Positions 47,221 through 57,330 of a stretch of DNA of 64,000 nucleotides are shown here, one piece after another. The notes below the pieces were generated by a model that was not told the DNA's origin, did not search any database, and worked only from the letters and a program-made list of their open reading frames with translations. Location of the stretch: contig CM060990.1 of the NCBI GenBank assembly GCA_030765065.1, positions 457,768,321 through 457,832,320 on the forward strand. Reading direction: 5' to 3'. The DNA comes from Deroplatys truncata (lineage: Eukaryota; Arthropoda; Insecta; Mantodea; Mantidae). Position numbers and translations under genes: made by a program. Within the stretch, counting starts at the first letter, position 1, and the number at the start of each line of letters is the position of its first letter.

Positions 47221-47325
47221 TCTGGTCGACAAACGCCAAGCTTTAGGTCATCTTGACTCTCATTTTCACGCTGAGGAAGGCCACTGAATCAACATAGTCG
47301 AAAACTTGGTGTTTGTGGACCAGAA
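47221..47325. repeat. Hairpin: 24-bp inverted repeat with 57-bp loop
   Basis: TCTGGTCGACAAACGCCAAG (from 47221) is the imperfect reverse complement of CTTGGTGTTTGTGGACCAGA (ends 47324). The loop contains CGCTGAGGAAGGCCACTGA. Similar stem sequence is known to me from ends of Penelope-like and other retroelements, but I cannot confirm that here. Confidence 0.6.
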
Positions 47326-47849
47326 TAATCTGTTGATTTTGGTTTCTCTCTGATAAAAAGGTTGATAATCGTAAATCTTAAACTGAGTAGCATTAACACT
47401 ATTGTGAAAACGATAATGCAAATATTCGCGTGCATTGGTTCTGTGACAAAGGCTGCTGGAGTTAAGACCACATCAATGGAGGGACTGTAACATCTTATGA
47501 AATGTAGTATTCAATTAAATAATCTGAAAACATTACTACCTGTTCGTCTTATGGTCGTAATGATAATAGCTCAGTCATGAAAACCTTTAACTACATTCTT
47601 GGGTTCCAAATAGAGAAGTCCAAAGCAATACCTTTACCATTTTCCAGCATCAGTCGTATTAATATATTTCACAGCTAATCCAAGATGTTGAAACTTACGC
47701 TATCCAGCACGTGCAACGTAAAATCACCAACATGTAAGCTTGTTTTCTGGCCATACGGGCTTAATTACAGACTGCATTACTTTTTTCGAATCTACTATAG
47801 CGCCCTTTCGAATTTCAAACCTTCTTTGTCATATTAAGCTTCCCGCCCC
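47326..47849. other. No gene recognised
   Basis: AT-rich; a 60-codon minus-strand frame at 47289-47471 is not recognisable. Confidence 0.4.
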
Positions 47850-48005
47850 TCAATGAGTTTTTTCTCCAGATTTTCCTTAGTCTTCATGACTGGCCTGGAA
47901 CGTTTCCTTTCCATATACTCCTTCCCATTTACCATTTTATTTCATGTATTTGAATTCGACGCTTGTAGTGCCGTATGTAGTAAAAACGGGCGTTAAATAT
48001 TGTTT
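47850..48005 (-). repeat. Dispersed repeat family E, copy 2
   Basis: Reverse complement of 27992-28158 in the same block order, at roughly 70-75% identity by eye. Confidence 0.6.
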
Positions 48006-49480
48006 AAAACACTTAAGTCGAACGATCCAAAAAGTCTGTTTCTAATTAATTACAGTCTTATCAGACCAGATAAAAAACACGAAAGGTAAATTAGGGTCCA
48101 TTGAAAAGTCTTTAAATTCCAAATAATTGGATAAGCAGCTTATTACAGGTACTGTTTCTGATTGTCGTAAATGCTCTAAGTTAGTATTATATTAAAGCAT
48201 CATAAGTTTAAATGCTGTATTATTCACTAACAAAGAAGTTTATTTTTTGGTTGGTTTACATGGGCTGAACTAATTCTTGTATTTTATGAAACAGTGTTAG
48301 TAACTTTCTTCTTACATTGTACACATTTCGCTTAAGGGCACTGGAATGTGAAAAGTAGTATTAAAGTTGGGTTTTTGTTTTTATTAGTAATGGATTCCTT
48401 AAATCTCTCTGTACCTGACCCCACCATAATTACACGGTTCTAAAAACCTAAACCCCTCAAAATGAGCATATTTCAAAGATCTTTCAGAATGATTGAATAT
48501 AGCGCACTTTTTTCATTTTTATGCAAAAAGTTTGCTTCAACTTCAGGTACACTTATTTCGCCAACCATTAAGGATACAGCCTTAAAACTGTCTGTACTTG
48601 TACAAATAAGTAAGACGTTTAGAATGAGCAAACAAAGTTTCTGCGAGAATAATATACCCTTATTTAATAAATTATAACTCTGTTAAATATGATGAAAAGG
48701 TTTCCATTCGACATGTTAAATGCTGTAGAGGTTGCTTAAAACAAAGTTGTAAACATATTCATTCATTTTGTCATGTAATGTTTTCAGTGCCGTGTGACAG
48801 AAGTGAGAATGTTTAAGGGAAAATTACAGAAAAATGCACCTAAGTGACGGAAAACGAAGCTAATATCAGTTTGGGAATTATATTTTAAAACACCTTATTC
48901 CATCATATGGTAGAACAAATTTATATTTAATTCATTACAGCACAGAAAAAAGTATGCTTTGAAATGCCTACCAATTCAAGATTTACTCAAATTGGACAAG
49001 TTTATAAAACATGGTCTTACTTCAGATGTTTATTAGTGTAAATTGTCTGTCATCACATCCCGTTACTCCTAACGCATGCGTGATCTTGAGCTGCTATTTG
49101 TTGCGTCGGTACGTTACCCAGTTTGGTTCATAAAATGTTCGTCTCCTTAACAAGCATATTTTTCACCGCTTACCGTATAAATTCTACCGATAATGTATTT
49201 ATTTTAATGCCGTAAGGCCAGGGTTTCGATGAGTATGCGCAGTCTTTTTCCAACACAGCACGCTACCGTCTCCAACTGTGTATACACTGACTGAGAATCT
49301 GGAATTAATCTGAAGTTTTCATTTGCTTTTGCTTTCTACACTAGATAGCTAATAATAAAAAGGATATTTATAACCATCTACTATGAGTTCACTCTTAATT
49401 CTTACCAATACCTCTGTCATACTTCCATGCATATACCTAACACTGTTGCTACTCATCTGGCCTCCAAGAAGGTTGGTTAA
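48006..49480. other. No gene recognised
   Basis: AT-rich. A 71-codon frame at 48462-48677 has no motif. Confidence 0.4.
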
Positions 49481-49484
49481 TGGC

Positions 49485-49581
49485 TTTGCCGGCCCTCGTG
49501 ACCGTGGTCGCTGGAGTGTATAGCTTCGGTGCTCCGCCAAGCTGAGGGTTGCGGGTTCGAGTCCCGCCATGGGCATGGGTG

Positions 49582-49615
<34 letters not shown>

Positions 49616-49725
49616 TTGTGTAATTGCGGTAATAAGCGGTAAAAGACAACAGGAAAACACAGTAATGATAAACTGGGTAAACAAGGGAACTTTAAAAAAT
49701 AAATAAATAAAAAAATGGCTCATGT
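49485..49725 (+). repeat. tRNA-derived SINE, family C, copy 2
   Basis: GCCCTCGTGACCGTGGTCGC, box B GGGTTCGAGTCCCGCC, GGGCAT, then a (GT)n run (about 49583-49614), GTAATAAGCGGTAAAAG, ACTGGGTAAACAAGGGAAC and an (A/T)-rich AAATAAATAAA tail. ATGGCT occurs just before the head (about 49480) and after the tail (about 49714), a plausible short target-site duplication. The 150-codon minus-strand frame across it is not a gene. Confidence 0.85.
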
Positions 49726-51150
49726 GCATTTGTCGGACGAGTTTACATGTTAAAAACAAGTACCATGCCTTTGAAATGCGATGCGTTCGATAGTTTTCCA
49801 ACGAGCTTACATTTATCCAAATAACTATTGTACTTAAAATGTATTTCTGATGAACAAGGCTTAACAGAAATAATTAGTATTTCCTAAAAGAATTCTTCAG
49901 CTATAAGCACTGAGAGAATATTATAATATATGGATGGTGGTGTAATAAATACGGCCTTGAATAATGTTATTACTAAATTAGCATCTTAAGGCTTTAGGCT
50001 GCCTTTGGCGGTCTTAGAGTAATCACATAATAACGCAGAGTAACGCTATGAAATAGATTGTGGTACTGAGGACATTCCCGTGCGGTTTCAGTAAACATAT
50101 TCCCTTCATCAGTTTTCTTAATGGGTTAAATTCAAAACCCAATTAGTTTTTTCAGGACCCGGAATTACCTTTGGGGAAATTTATAAACAATTTTCTCCCA
50201 GAAGTATTCCCTCTGTGAAGTAGTGACAGACCCTTTGTTACAGCTCTACGTAGATCTCAAGTTGCACCATTTAGGGAGGAATAATGGAGAACAGAGGTTT
50301 CAGCTCACACCACTGTAGATTGTGAGCGCTGTAATAATGAAAGAAATAAACATTTTATCATGGTCTGCAATCATTATTACAATACTTCAAGCGCTTTATA
50401 CCTTACTGTTGAGCAGCGTCTTTATTTCGAATTCACTTACATTTTATACCTATTGGCTTTTCTCGTTTATATAAACACGGCCGTTTAGAAATTAATGCAA
50501 TGGTGTTGATTCTACTGGTTCGCCCTGTGTTTACGTCATCCCCATGTGTTTCAGTATTTCCCGCCACTTATCATTAGCGTCTCATTCCAATCTTCTTGGA
50601 AACGATGGATTTGTTATTAATTAATCGGCTTGATATGAATAGCACAGAAATTGTTTGGCTACGCTCTGAGGAAGAGGTAAAATCCGGTGAATACTTGTGG
50701 CTTGATGGGAGATAGTAATTTTAAGGCTGGCCACTCGACGAGTGTGCAGAGCATTTCATTAAGGTTGTGTTATAAACACGCCACCCCAGGCACTTAGGCA
50801 GTTTAAACCTTTGTTATATTATCCATGAAAGCAGCGTGGGGTAACACGAATATGCCATGTAATGCTTAAACGTCTAAAACACGCTTTCAACGAAGTTAAT
50901 TCCCAGGTATCAGTTTTGCTTTAGGGTTAGCCTATTATTCCTTTTATGGCTCAATTAATGTTTGACCCGCAGTTCACCTTAGAATCCTGCTACCCGGTCG
51001 AGTTTTTCATTCCATTAATAGCATACATAGTTTATGCAATAAAATCAGTTGTAAATTCCAAAACTACAACAATATGGGCGAATACTCAGCGAGACTTCAA
51101 CAGGAACCGTATTGATCATTTCCTTTTGGGCAGTGCACGAAAGGCCAAAC
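49726..51150. other. No gene recognised
   Basis: AT-rich unique-looking sequence without coding motifs. Confidence 0.4.
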
Positions 51151-51166
51151 AGTTAAAAAGAATTGG

Positions 51167-51412
51167 AAAGGTAGAATCAGATGACTGAAAAATTCAATGC
51201 CATAGCCGGTATTTGAACCACGGATCTCCCGGTCTCCGTCCGGTTGCTCTAACCGAGCTACCATGGCAACATGCTGGTACCCCATTAAATTCTCCAGCTG
51301 ACTTGCATTTTTCCCGGTAAACCACAAGGAGATCTCAAATGTATTGAGATGTCATACCCCAATGGCAACTTACATTCTTTGTAAGTACTTAAGTCCCGGG
51401 CTTTATAGTTTC
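51167..51412 (-). repeat. tRNA-derived SINE, family B, copy 2
   Basis: Minus strand: extension (CCGGGAAAAATGCAAGTCAG, GGAGAATTTAATGGGG), then a tRNA-like head GCCATGGTAGCTCGGTTAG, CAACCGGACGGAGACCGG, GATCCGTGGTTCAAAT (box B) and GGCTATGGCATTGAAT, and a tail TCATCTGATTCTACCTTTCC. The acceptor-stem halves GCCATGG and CTATGGC pair, so the head derives from a whole tRNA, though the anticodon stem and T stem are imperfect. Confidence 0.85.
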
Positions 51413-51442
51413 AACCACTATTAGGTCAATTAAGGGAATTAT

Positions 51443-51769
51443 TTGTTCTTTCACACAAGCCGTGTGTTGGACAGGGTTGGAAAGGTAGAATCAGATGACT
51501 GAAAAATTCAATGCCATAGCCGGGATTTGAACCACGGATCTCCCTCGCATTTTTCCCGGTAAACCACAAGGAGATCTCAAATGTAATGAGATGTCAGCTG
51601 GAGAATTTAATGGCGTGCCGGCATGTTGCCATGGTAGCTCAGTGGTTAGAGCAACCGGACGGAGACCGGGAGATCCGTGCTTCAAATCCTGGCTATGGCA
51701 TTGAATTTTTCAGTCATCTGATTCTACCTTTCCAACCCTGTCCAACACACGGCTTGTGTGAAAGAACAA
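51443..51769. repeat. Head-to-head family B SINE palindrome
   Basis: Left arm 51443-51544 and right arm 51668-51769 are reverse complements over 102 bp with about two mismatches. The 123-bp loop contains the remaining SINE head in plus orientation (TAGCTCAGTGGTTAGAGC, a perfect box A). The arms extend beyond the SINE tail into TTGTTCTTTCACACAAGCC, so flanking DNA is duplicated too. Confidence 0.9.
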
Positions 51770-51784
51770 TTAGTTTCAGTTAAA

Positions 51785-52325
51785 AAGAATGTTTTTAATT
51801 TCTAATCATTTTAAATAATGTATAGACTGGTAGGATACAAAACAAACACATACAACCAACATAATCAACTAGGAAATTAAATTTGAGATTGGATGTAATT
51901 CAAAGAAGCTTGTAACCTCGCACTTACTCCCCTCTATCTTGGAAGTTAATTTATCATTTCAATCACTATATGCGACTTTTCTTCGCGGCATATGGTTTTC
52001 TGAAGCATAATGCACTACATGTATGAATTGAATAGAATTCTTCCCAGCCGTAGGAGACCTGAATATATCGCCTTTTCCTTCTCAATTTTAAATCTTTTAC
52101 ATTTTACTCAGCTTTCCTTATTTTCATTATCATTGTTGGTGATATTCAGCATACTAAGAACACCTAGAAGTCGAATATAATTAGCAAAGTATTTTTATTC
52201 CTTAGCTTTCTGCCTTATCACATATTTTAAACTATAGCTTCTGCATAGATGTTTTACTACAGGCTATAGCAGAAGTATACCGTAACATTAAAATCTGGAC
52301 AAACACACGTACCTTAACATGGGTA
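51785..52325. other. No gene recognised
   Basis: AT-rich spacer. Confidence 0.4.
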
Positions 52326-52329
52326 ATAC

Positions 52330-52700
52330 CGGATGCTTCACGTGTGACGTAACTCAGTTCGAGAGCATTTGCCTAGGTGTCGTGCAGCGATTGGAAACGG
52401 AGTGCGGGTTCCAGTGTCACGTAGGACTCCAGGACATGTCTGCCAATGTTTTGAGCCCATTATTTTGTCCTATGTACTGACGGCCCAATCTGTAAGTACG
52501 TCGGCTTATTACATACCTAGCTGGTGGTGAAACGGCTTCTCATTTACAAGGTATATGCATATACTGGTCGTGACCACGAGCGGCGTTGGGACAATATATA
52601 TCCCGTCTCGAGCTGGTTTGCCCCTGTGACATCAATTCGGTAGCTTAAATAATCTACTCTATGAGGCGCCAGCGTTCTGTTAATCCGTATTCACCAAGTA
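52330..52700 (+). repeat. tRNA-derived SINE-like element
   Basis: GTAACTCAGTTCGAGAGCAT and GAGTGCGGGTTCCAGTGTC give a tRNA-like head with diverged boxes A and B. A moderately GC-rich body follows to about 52700 (CTGGTCGTGACCACGAGCGG included). Only one copy is seen in this window. Confidence 0.45.
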
Positions 52701-53585
52701 CCCTAATTTCAACACCCACCAATACTTGAGGAACATTCCCAACCCTGAGACGCTACAGTATAAAATTAGATGTCATCGTTTACAAATCCAAACGATTGAA
52801 AGTATAAGATAAAAGAGAAAAACACTTGAGTAAACTTGAGTCTGTAAGTAGCTCGTTTGCGAGATTCCTTCCATCACTGTCTAAATTGAAGAACTGAATG
52901 AATGTAGGAGTTATGTTACATTCTCGCGTATTTCTGTTTTTATTGTTGTATGCAATTTATCCATCAAATTTTATTACAAAATGACTGGCATTAATATAGG
53001 GGCAACGAAAAAGAAGTCAACGAAGGAATTGTGTCGTGTTAACATTAAGGTCTAGACTGGAAGACGGAGTTTTCTACCTTCGGAAAATGGAACACAGTCT
53101 TCTTAACCCTCAAATTGCTTGCAAACTCTATAGGATTTTCACGTTGGGCACTACAGCATACATATATAAGATTTACTCTTTGTTCAGAAAACTGAACGCT
53201 GCCCAGAGCTGGAGTTGTAAAGCAGCCACACGTACCATAGAGGATGGACGTGGTGCATACCCTGTTTCGGTTTCGCAGGCACGCCATTTTACCTGAGAAG
53301 TGTCAGTGGCTCTGTATCCAAAATCAACTTTAGAGAAAGGAAGATATACTATATGTCTACATCTTGTGTGTGGCAAACCCTTCGTGTAATGGTTATAAAT
53401 TTTGTATTTCCTTTACATTAAGTGTTATATGTAGGGCGAGGCATTTCAGTACCTTTCCGTCCCAAAAGAGCGTTGCAGCTCCCATGGACATCAGGACAAG
53501 GTCAGGCACTCGCTGTGTTATGCGCAGCCGCTTCAGGACGCACAGTGCAGTACAGTGCGGTAATTGCGAGTAGTGAACCTAACAC
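52701..53585. other. No gene recognised
   Basis: Frames of 67-112 codons overlap on both strands between 53036 and 53760. Only the part from about 53600 shows a family resemblance (hAT, next entry). Confidence 0.35.
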
Positions 53586-53599
53586 TGGATTAGTTGAGC

Positions 53600-53945
53600 A
53601 ATTTAAAGAAATCTGTATGTCACCAGTGCAGGACTCTAGTTATAAATGTATGCACACCATTGTGGAGGAGTTAGGTTCAAAGCATTTCTCTACAGATGTA
53701 GAAAACATTACATGTAAGGTGTGTCATACAACGATAAGCGGAAGGAAAATAAATTTATAAACTAGCCTAGAAAATGTAGAGAGCAGACAGTTACATAGAG
53801 GTGATCTCCTAATTTTAAGTTTGCACCCACCATGTCCTGTGACGTGGAGAGAACATTTTCCGAGTATAAATCGTGTTTCGCCCCTAACCGAAGAAATTTT
53901 GTTTTTCAGATACTGCAAATGTATATGGTTGTACATTGCAACAGG
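53600..53945 (+). pseudogene. Internally deleted hAT-type transposase (BED finger joined to dimerisation domain)
   Basis: The first part (about 53640-53745) shows VEELGSKHFSTDVENITCKV, with the CKVC half of a BED-type zinc finger as in hAT transposases. About 70 bp later, in another frame, SCDVERTFSEYKSCFAPNRR followed by QILQMYMVVHCN (about 53833-53940) matches the hAT C-terminal dimerisation region. In that family, SxDVER.FS.....L...R..L......+ is typical. The whole catalytic middle is missing, as in non-autonomous derivatives. Terminal repeats were not located. Confidence 0.65.
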
Positions 53946-54890
53946 TTACGAAAATGGTAATGCTTCTGTATAAATATATGAATTGTATAAATAATTCAAT
54001 GTGTCACATATATTTTAAGTTGTTATTGTATTGTCCATGTTAAATACCTTAATGTGCTCTTTAATGACTGCCCTGCATCTTACTATATACCTGCATATCA
54101 TTTCAAATTCTGCCCATCTGCGGGTACAAAGAGCACCAAAGAAAACCTCACTGCACCTCTCGTCAATGTCACATTTATCGTTGTACGTGGCCTCACGAAG
54201 TCATGCCATTTCATTGGTTGCTTTAGGCCACGGTGCAAGGGTGCGCCACACCTTCTGCTAAACAGTTACAACAATAACCGCAACAAAGCTTACAAAATGG
54301 CCTAGAACCGAAATATATGTTTACACTCTCGTATAGGCTAAAAGAAAAAGAGGTAGAGTCAGTGTATTCAGTTTGTCATACAGACCTCTTATCGTGATTG
54401 GTAGGCCATACCTTATCGGCTAGCGCAGGACACGCCTTTGAAAGAGCTAAATGTTAAGAGGAAAACTTGATGAGCGCCCAGGTTAGCGAAATGTAGAATG
54501 TGTAGTGTGAGAACATTTTTAGGGGGTGCAAATTAAAGCTTGATTGGTATTTATTAAATACAAAGTAAAGCAGCCCTTTTAACAAAAAATAAACAGAACT
54601 GTAATATCACAGTGGTATCAAAGCTTGTTGCTGCATAGAAGAAAACATAACTAACTAAATAAATAAATAAAGTAGCATGTTTTCCATCTAATTCAAACTA
54701 TAATTGGTTAATATACCGTTACTAACATATTGCTGTTTCCGTTTGGTTTCAATTAGGGGTTTTAAGCACCTATATAATACAACCAGTTTTCCTCGCCGGC
54801 ATACATATATGACAAGTTTCGTGCGTGCATGTGTGTGCGTGCGTGCGATCAGGTGTTATTCTAAATATGCATCAATGAATAGCTTGCAGC
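53946..54890. other. No gene recognised
   Basis: Frames at 54031-54305 overlap in two registers without motifs. A GTGC-rich run (about 54822-54848) lies near the right end. Confidence 0.35.
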
Positions 54891-54901
54891 TTTTGTTTGT
54901 A

Positions 54902-55882
54902 TTAGTATTGCGTCCACCACCCGTTATTATCAATGACCGCATTTAACCTTCTCTTCATAGCGTTGACAAAGGATGCACAAATAGCAGGTCTTTTCCTGAC
55001 GCTCTCCCACACTTCCGAAACGTGCTGCAAAAGACGTCTTTACTCCGCTCTCTTCTAGGATACCATTCGCGTATCATTATTACCCATATGTGCTCAATGG
55101 GATTTAGATCGGACTTTTGGAAGCCCAGTTTACAGCACATATATCCGGATGAGCCTGTAACCAACCTCTTGTGTTTTGGGCAGTGTGGACACTGCTATTA
55201 TCCTGTAAAAATTAATAGCAGGCATCTCCTCTTCCGGATAAACTATACTAGGGAGCATACAGTCATGAAGAATGTGAGTGTACTCCACAGAATCCATCTT
55301 GGGTGAAACTTATGCGGTCCCCCGACTCCAGCAGAGGTCAACATTGCCACACTTAATCGGCCGCTCTTGTTCTTGCCTAGAAGCATATCGCGTGTTGTCT
55401 GGTCGCCACAATGAAAGTCTTCTGCCCTCATCAGACGAGTAAACTTTCTCGTCGAAAAATGCTACAGTTTTCCAGAAGCTATCAGGTTTGCTAAGAAACT
55501 CAAGTACGGCTTTCGCGATGGTATTCTGTCAGATCTACTTTCTTAGCTGCCTTTCTATGTCGAATTCCTTCCTCATGGAGGTGCCTTCTCACAGTGGTGT
55601 TTCCGCAGTTTAACTGCAAATCTCACCGTAACACAGTTACCGGTTGGAACGGTTTCTGTTTGCATTTAGTAAACGAATAACATCATCTGCGGATGTTTTA
55701 CGGAAAGTGCCCTCTTTCTGGCGAATATGTAGACCGTCTTCCCCACTTTTCCTGAAATCTTTTCATCCAGTAATTTACTATAAAACCACTTTTGTGCACT
55801 GCCGTTGCAATTGCTTTAACAGTGTGACCAGCCTTCCACATACTCACATACGTCCACGAGTAATTTCATTAGTATACGGCAT
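54902..55882 (-). pseudogene. Tc1-like (Tc1/mariner) transposase, nearly full length but broken
   Basis: Cut-and-paste DDE transposase read on the minus strand. ATG at 55882 gives MPYTNEITRGRM. HTH-region pieces follow (about 55850-55650), including SGEDGLHIRQKEGTFRKTSA. HLHEEGIRHRKAAKK is at about 55590-55545. Core pieces follow (about 55460-55200). The FQKSDLNPIEHIW box is at about 55115-55075 and holds the final catalytic acidic residue. The C-terminus is AVIDNNGWWTQY with TAA at 54902; a Gly/Trp-Thr-x-Tyr ending is typical of Tc1-like proteins. The span, 981 bp, matches the normal size of about 330-340 codons. Several in-frame stops and shifts inactivate it. Terminal inverted repeats were not resolved. 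Confidence 0.88.
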
Positions 55883-55959
55883 GACTGGTTCTGAGGAAAA
55901 AGCAAAGGCATCAACCTCCCCTCTTTTCCCCCTTATTGCTGTGTTATAAAGTCACCACG

Positions 55960-56860
55960 CTCTGTGATAGGTAAGGTAAAGGACACGCCTTAAAAGACCC
56001 CAGAAAACGACACAAAATCCGCCGAAGACTTTCTTTGGTGCTCTTTGTTCAGGTTTACTTTGTACGTGACTGTACGTCATTTGATTGAGTGCACATAAGA
56101 GACAACTTTCTTTACGTTGTCGCTGCCCTGCATTTCGTGGGCTACGGTCCGTGTGCACTAAACTTGAAGAGGCAGGTACCAAAATGCCTTGACAGGTGCC
56201 AAATCGCATTATCTGTTATCGTTAACACCAACCATTAATGTATTTCTGTTGCAAGGGAGTAACTGTTACTCTGTAGCAGATTATTATGGCAGCTGATCGT
56301 GAATGCAAGATGAATTTTACAAATATGCTGTGCTTAAACAATTAAAATAAAGACATTTTAGATTTATAATCCTACCTAGGTTGCGAAGTTATCTACTGAC
56401 ACAATATTTTCTTTCCGCACAAATTACATATTGCCTAAGTACTGTTTACACGCGTGAAATACTTAATTCCAAATACAACTATTTTAGATACACGTACTTT
56501 TTGAGTTCAGAATAGACTCATACAAGAAAGGCGGAAAGTAAGCTACAAGGAAGTTTAAAATTTTACGTTATATGCTTTGTGCAACACTATATAATGGAGT
56601 TTAGTTAACGCGTTCCAGGAATAACAAGTGTTTACTATTAGATAGCTCCATGCACAATGCACGTGGTTACTCTATTCGTAACTGATAAACTAATTACGTT
56701 GAGCCTCCACTGATTTTGTAACCGTTATAGCTAGTAACTATTTATTTTGTATCCATTACTTTGTAACTATTATAGTAATGCATGCGTCACAAAGTAACAG
56801 TTACATTACTTTTTTGGCCATCCTCAGTCCATAAGTACCATAAATTCAGTGAATAATAAA
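55960..56860. other. No gene recognised
   Basis: An 85-codon minus-strand frame (55952-56209) shows no motif. The rest is AT-rich, with a GTAACT-rich stretch at 56690-56815. Confidence 0.4.
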
Positions 56861-56864
56861 TAAT

Positions 56865-57075
56865 TCCGTGGCACTACAGCCCATGAGGTGTCTTGACCTG
56901 CCAACCCGACTGCCGGCCTCAGGCCCACGTACCCACGGCAGAGATGGGCGATCATCCAACCGTACGGAGAGGCGATGTGGCGAGCACCACGCATCTCCCA
57001 ACCAGAATGTTGGCCTCTGTGGCCGAGATCGCTGCCTATCGCAGCTCCTCGTTTTCCTCACGATGCTGAGACTAT
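56865..57075. repeat. GC-rich block, probable fragment of a widespread insect repeat
   Basis: Starts AATTCCGTGGCACTACAGCC and contains GGCGATCATCCAACCG and GATCGCTGCCTATCGCAGCT. From memory it resembles SINE-associated sequence common in orthopteroid insects, so I call it a truncated repeat. The mutually overlapping 69- and 71-codon frames on both strands follow from its high GC content and are not genes. Confidence 0.45.
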
Positions 57076-57264
57076 AAAGTCAGCGGTCTGTGGCAATTAC
57101 ACACTCGGAACTGTCTCTTACTGTAAGTTCTTGTTTTTATTGTACTTTTAATCCTTTCAATTGGAGTTATCAATTTTACATCCTGTATATGTAACATTAA
57201 TATTATCCTATCTTTGAAGGTTATGGGTTTGTTGGACTTTGGCAATCCTCACCCTTCTGGTGCC

Positions 57265-57330
57265 CACCTCCGTAATGTAACGGGTAGCTTGTCCGCCTAG
57301 TGAGCCTAAATCCAGAATCGAAAGTCGGTT
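57265..57330 (+). repeat. Possible degenerate tRNA-like head
   Basis: CTCCGTAATGTAACGGGTAG resembles a SINE tRNA head with box A. The box B position (CCAGAATCGAAAGTCGG) is poor. Low confidence. Confidence 0.3.

Noticed and set aside
49349-49801. 150-codon minus-strand ORF
   Set aside because: It spans a family C SINE and its GT microsatellite; the other SINE copy does not keep the frame.
51600-51740. A functional tRNA gene
   Set aside because: The tRNA-like fold is imperfect (anticodon stem mismatch, C33, weak T stem), it continues into a SINE body and it is multi-copy.
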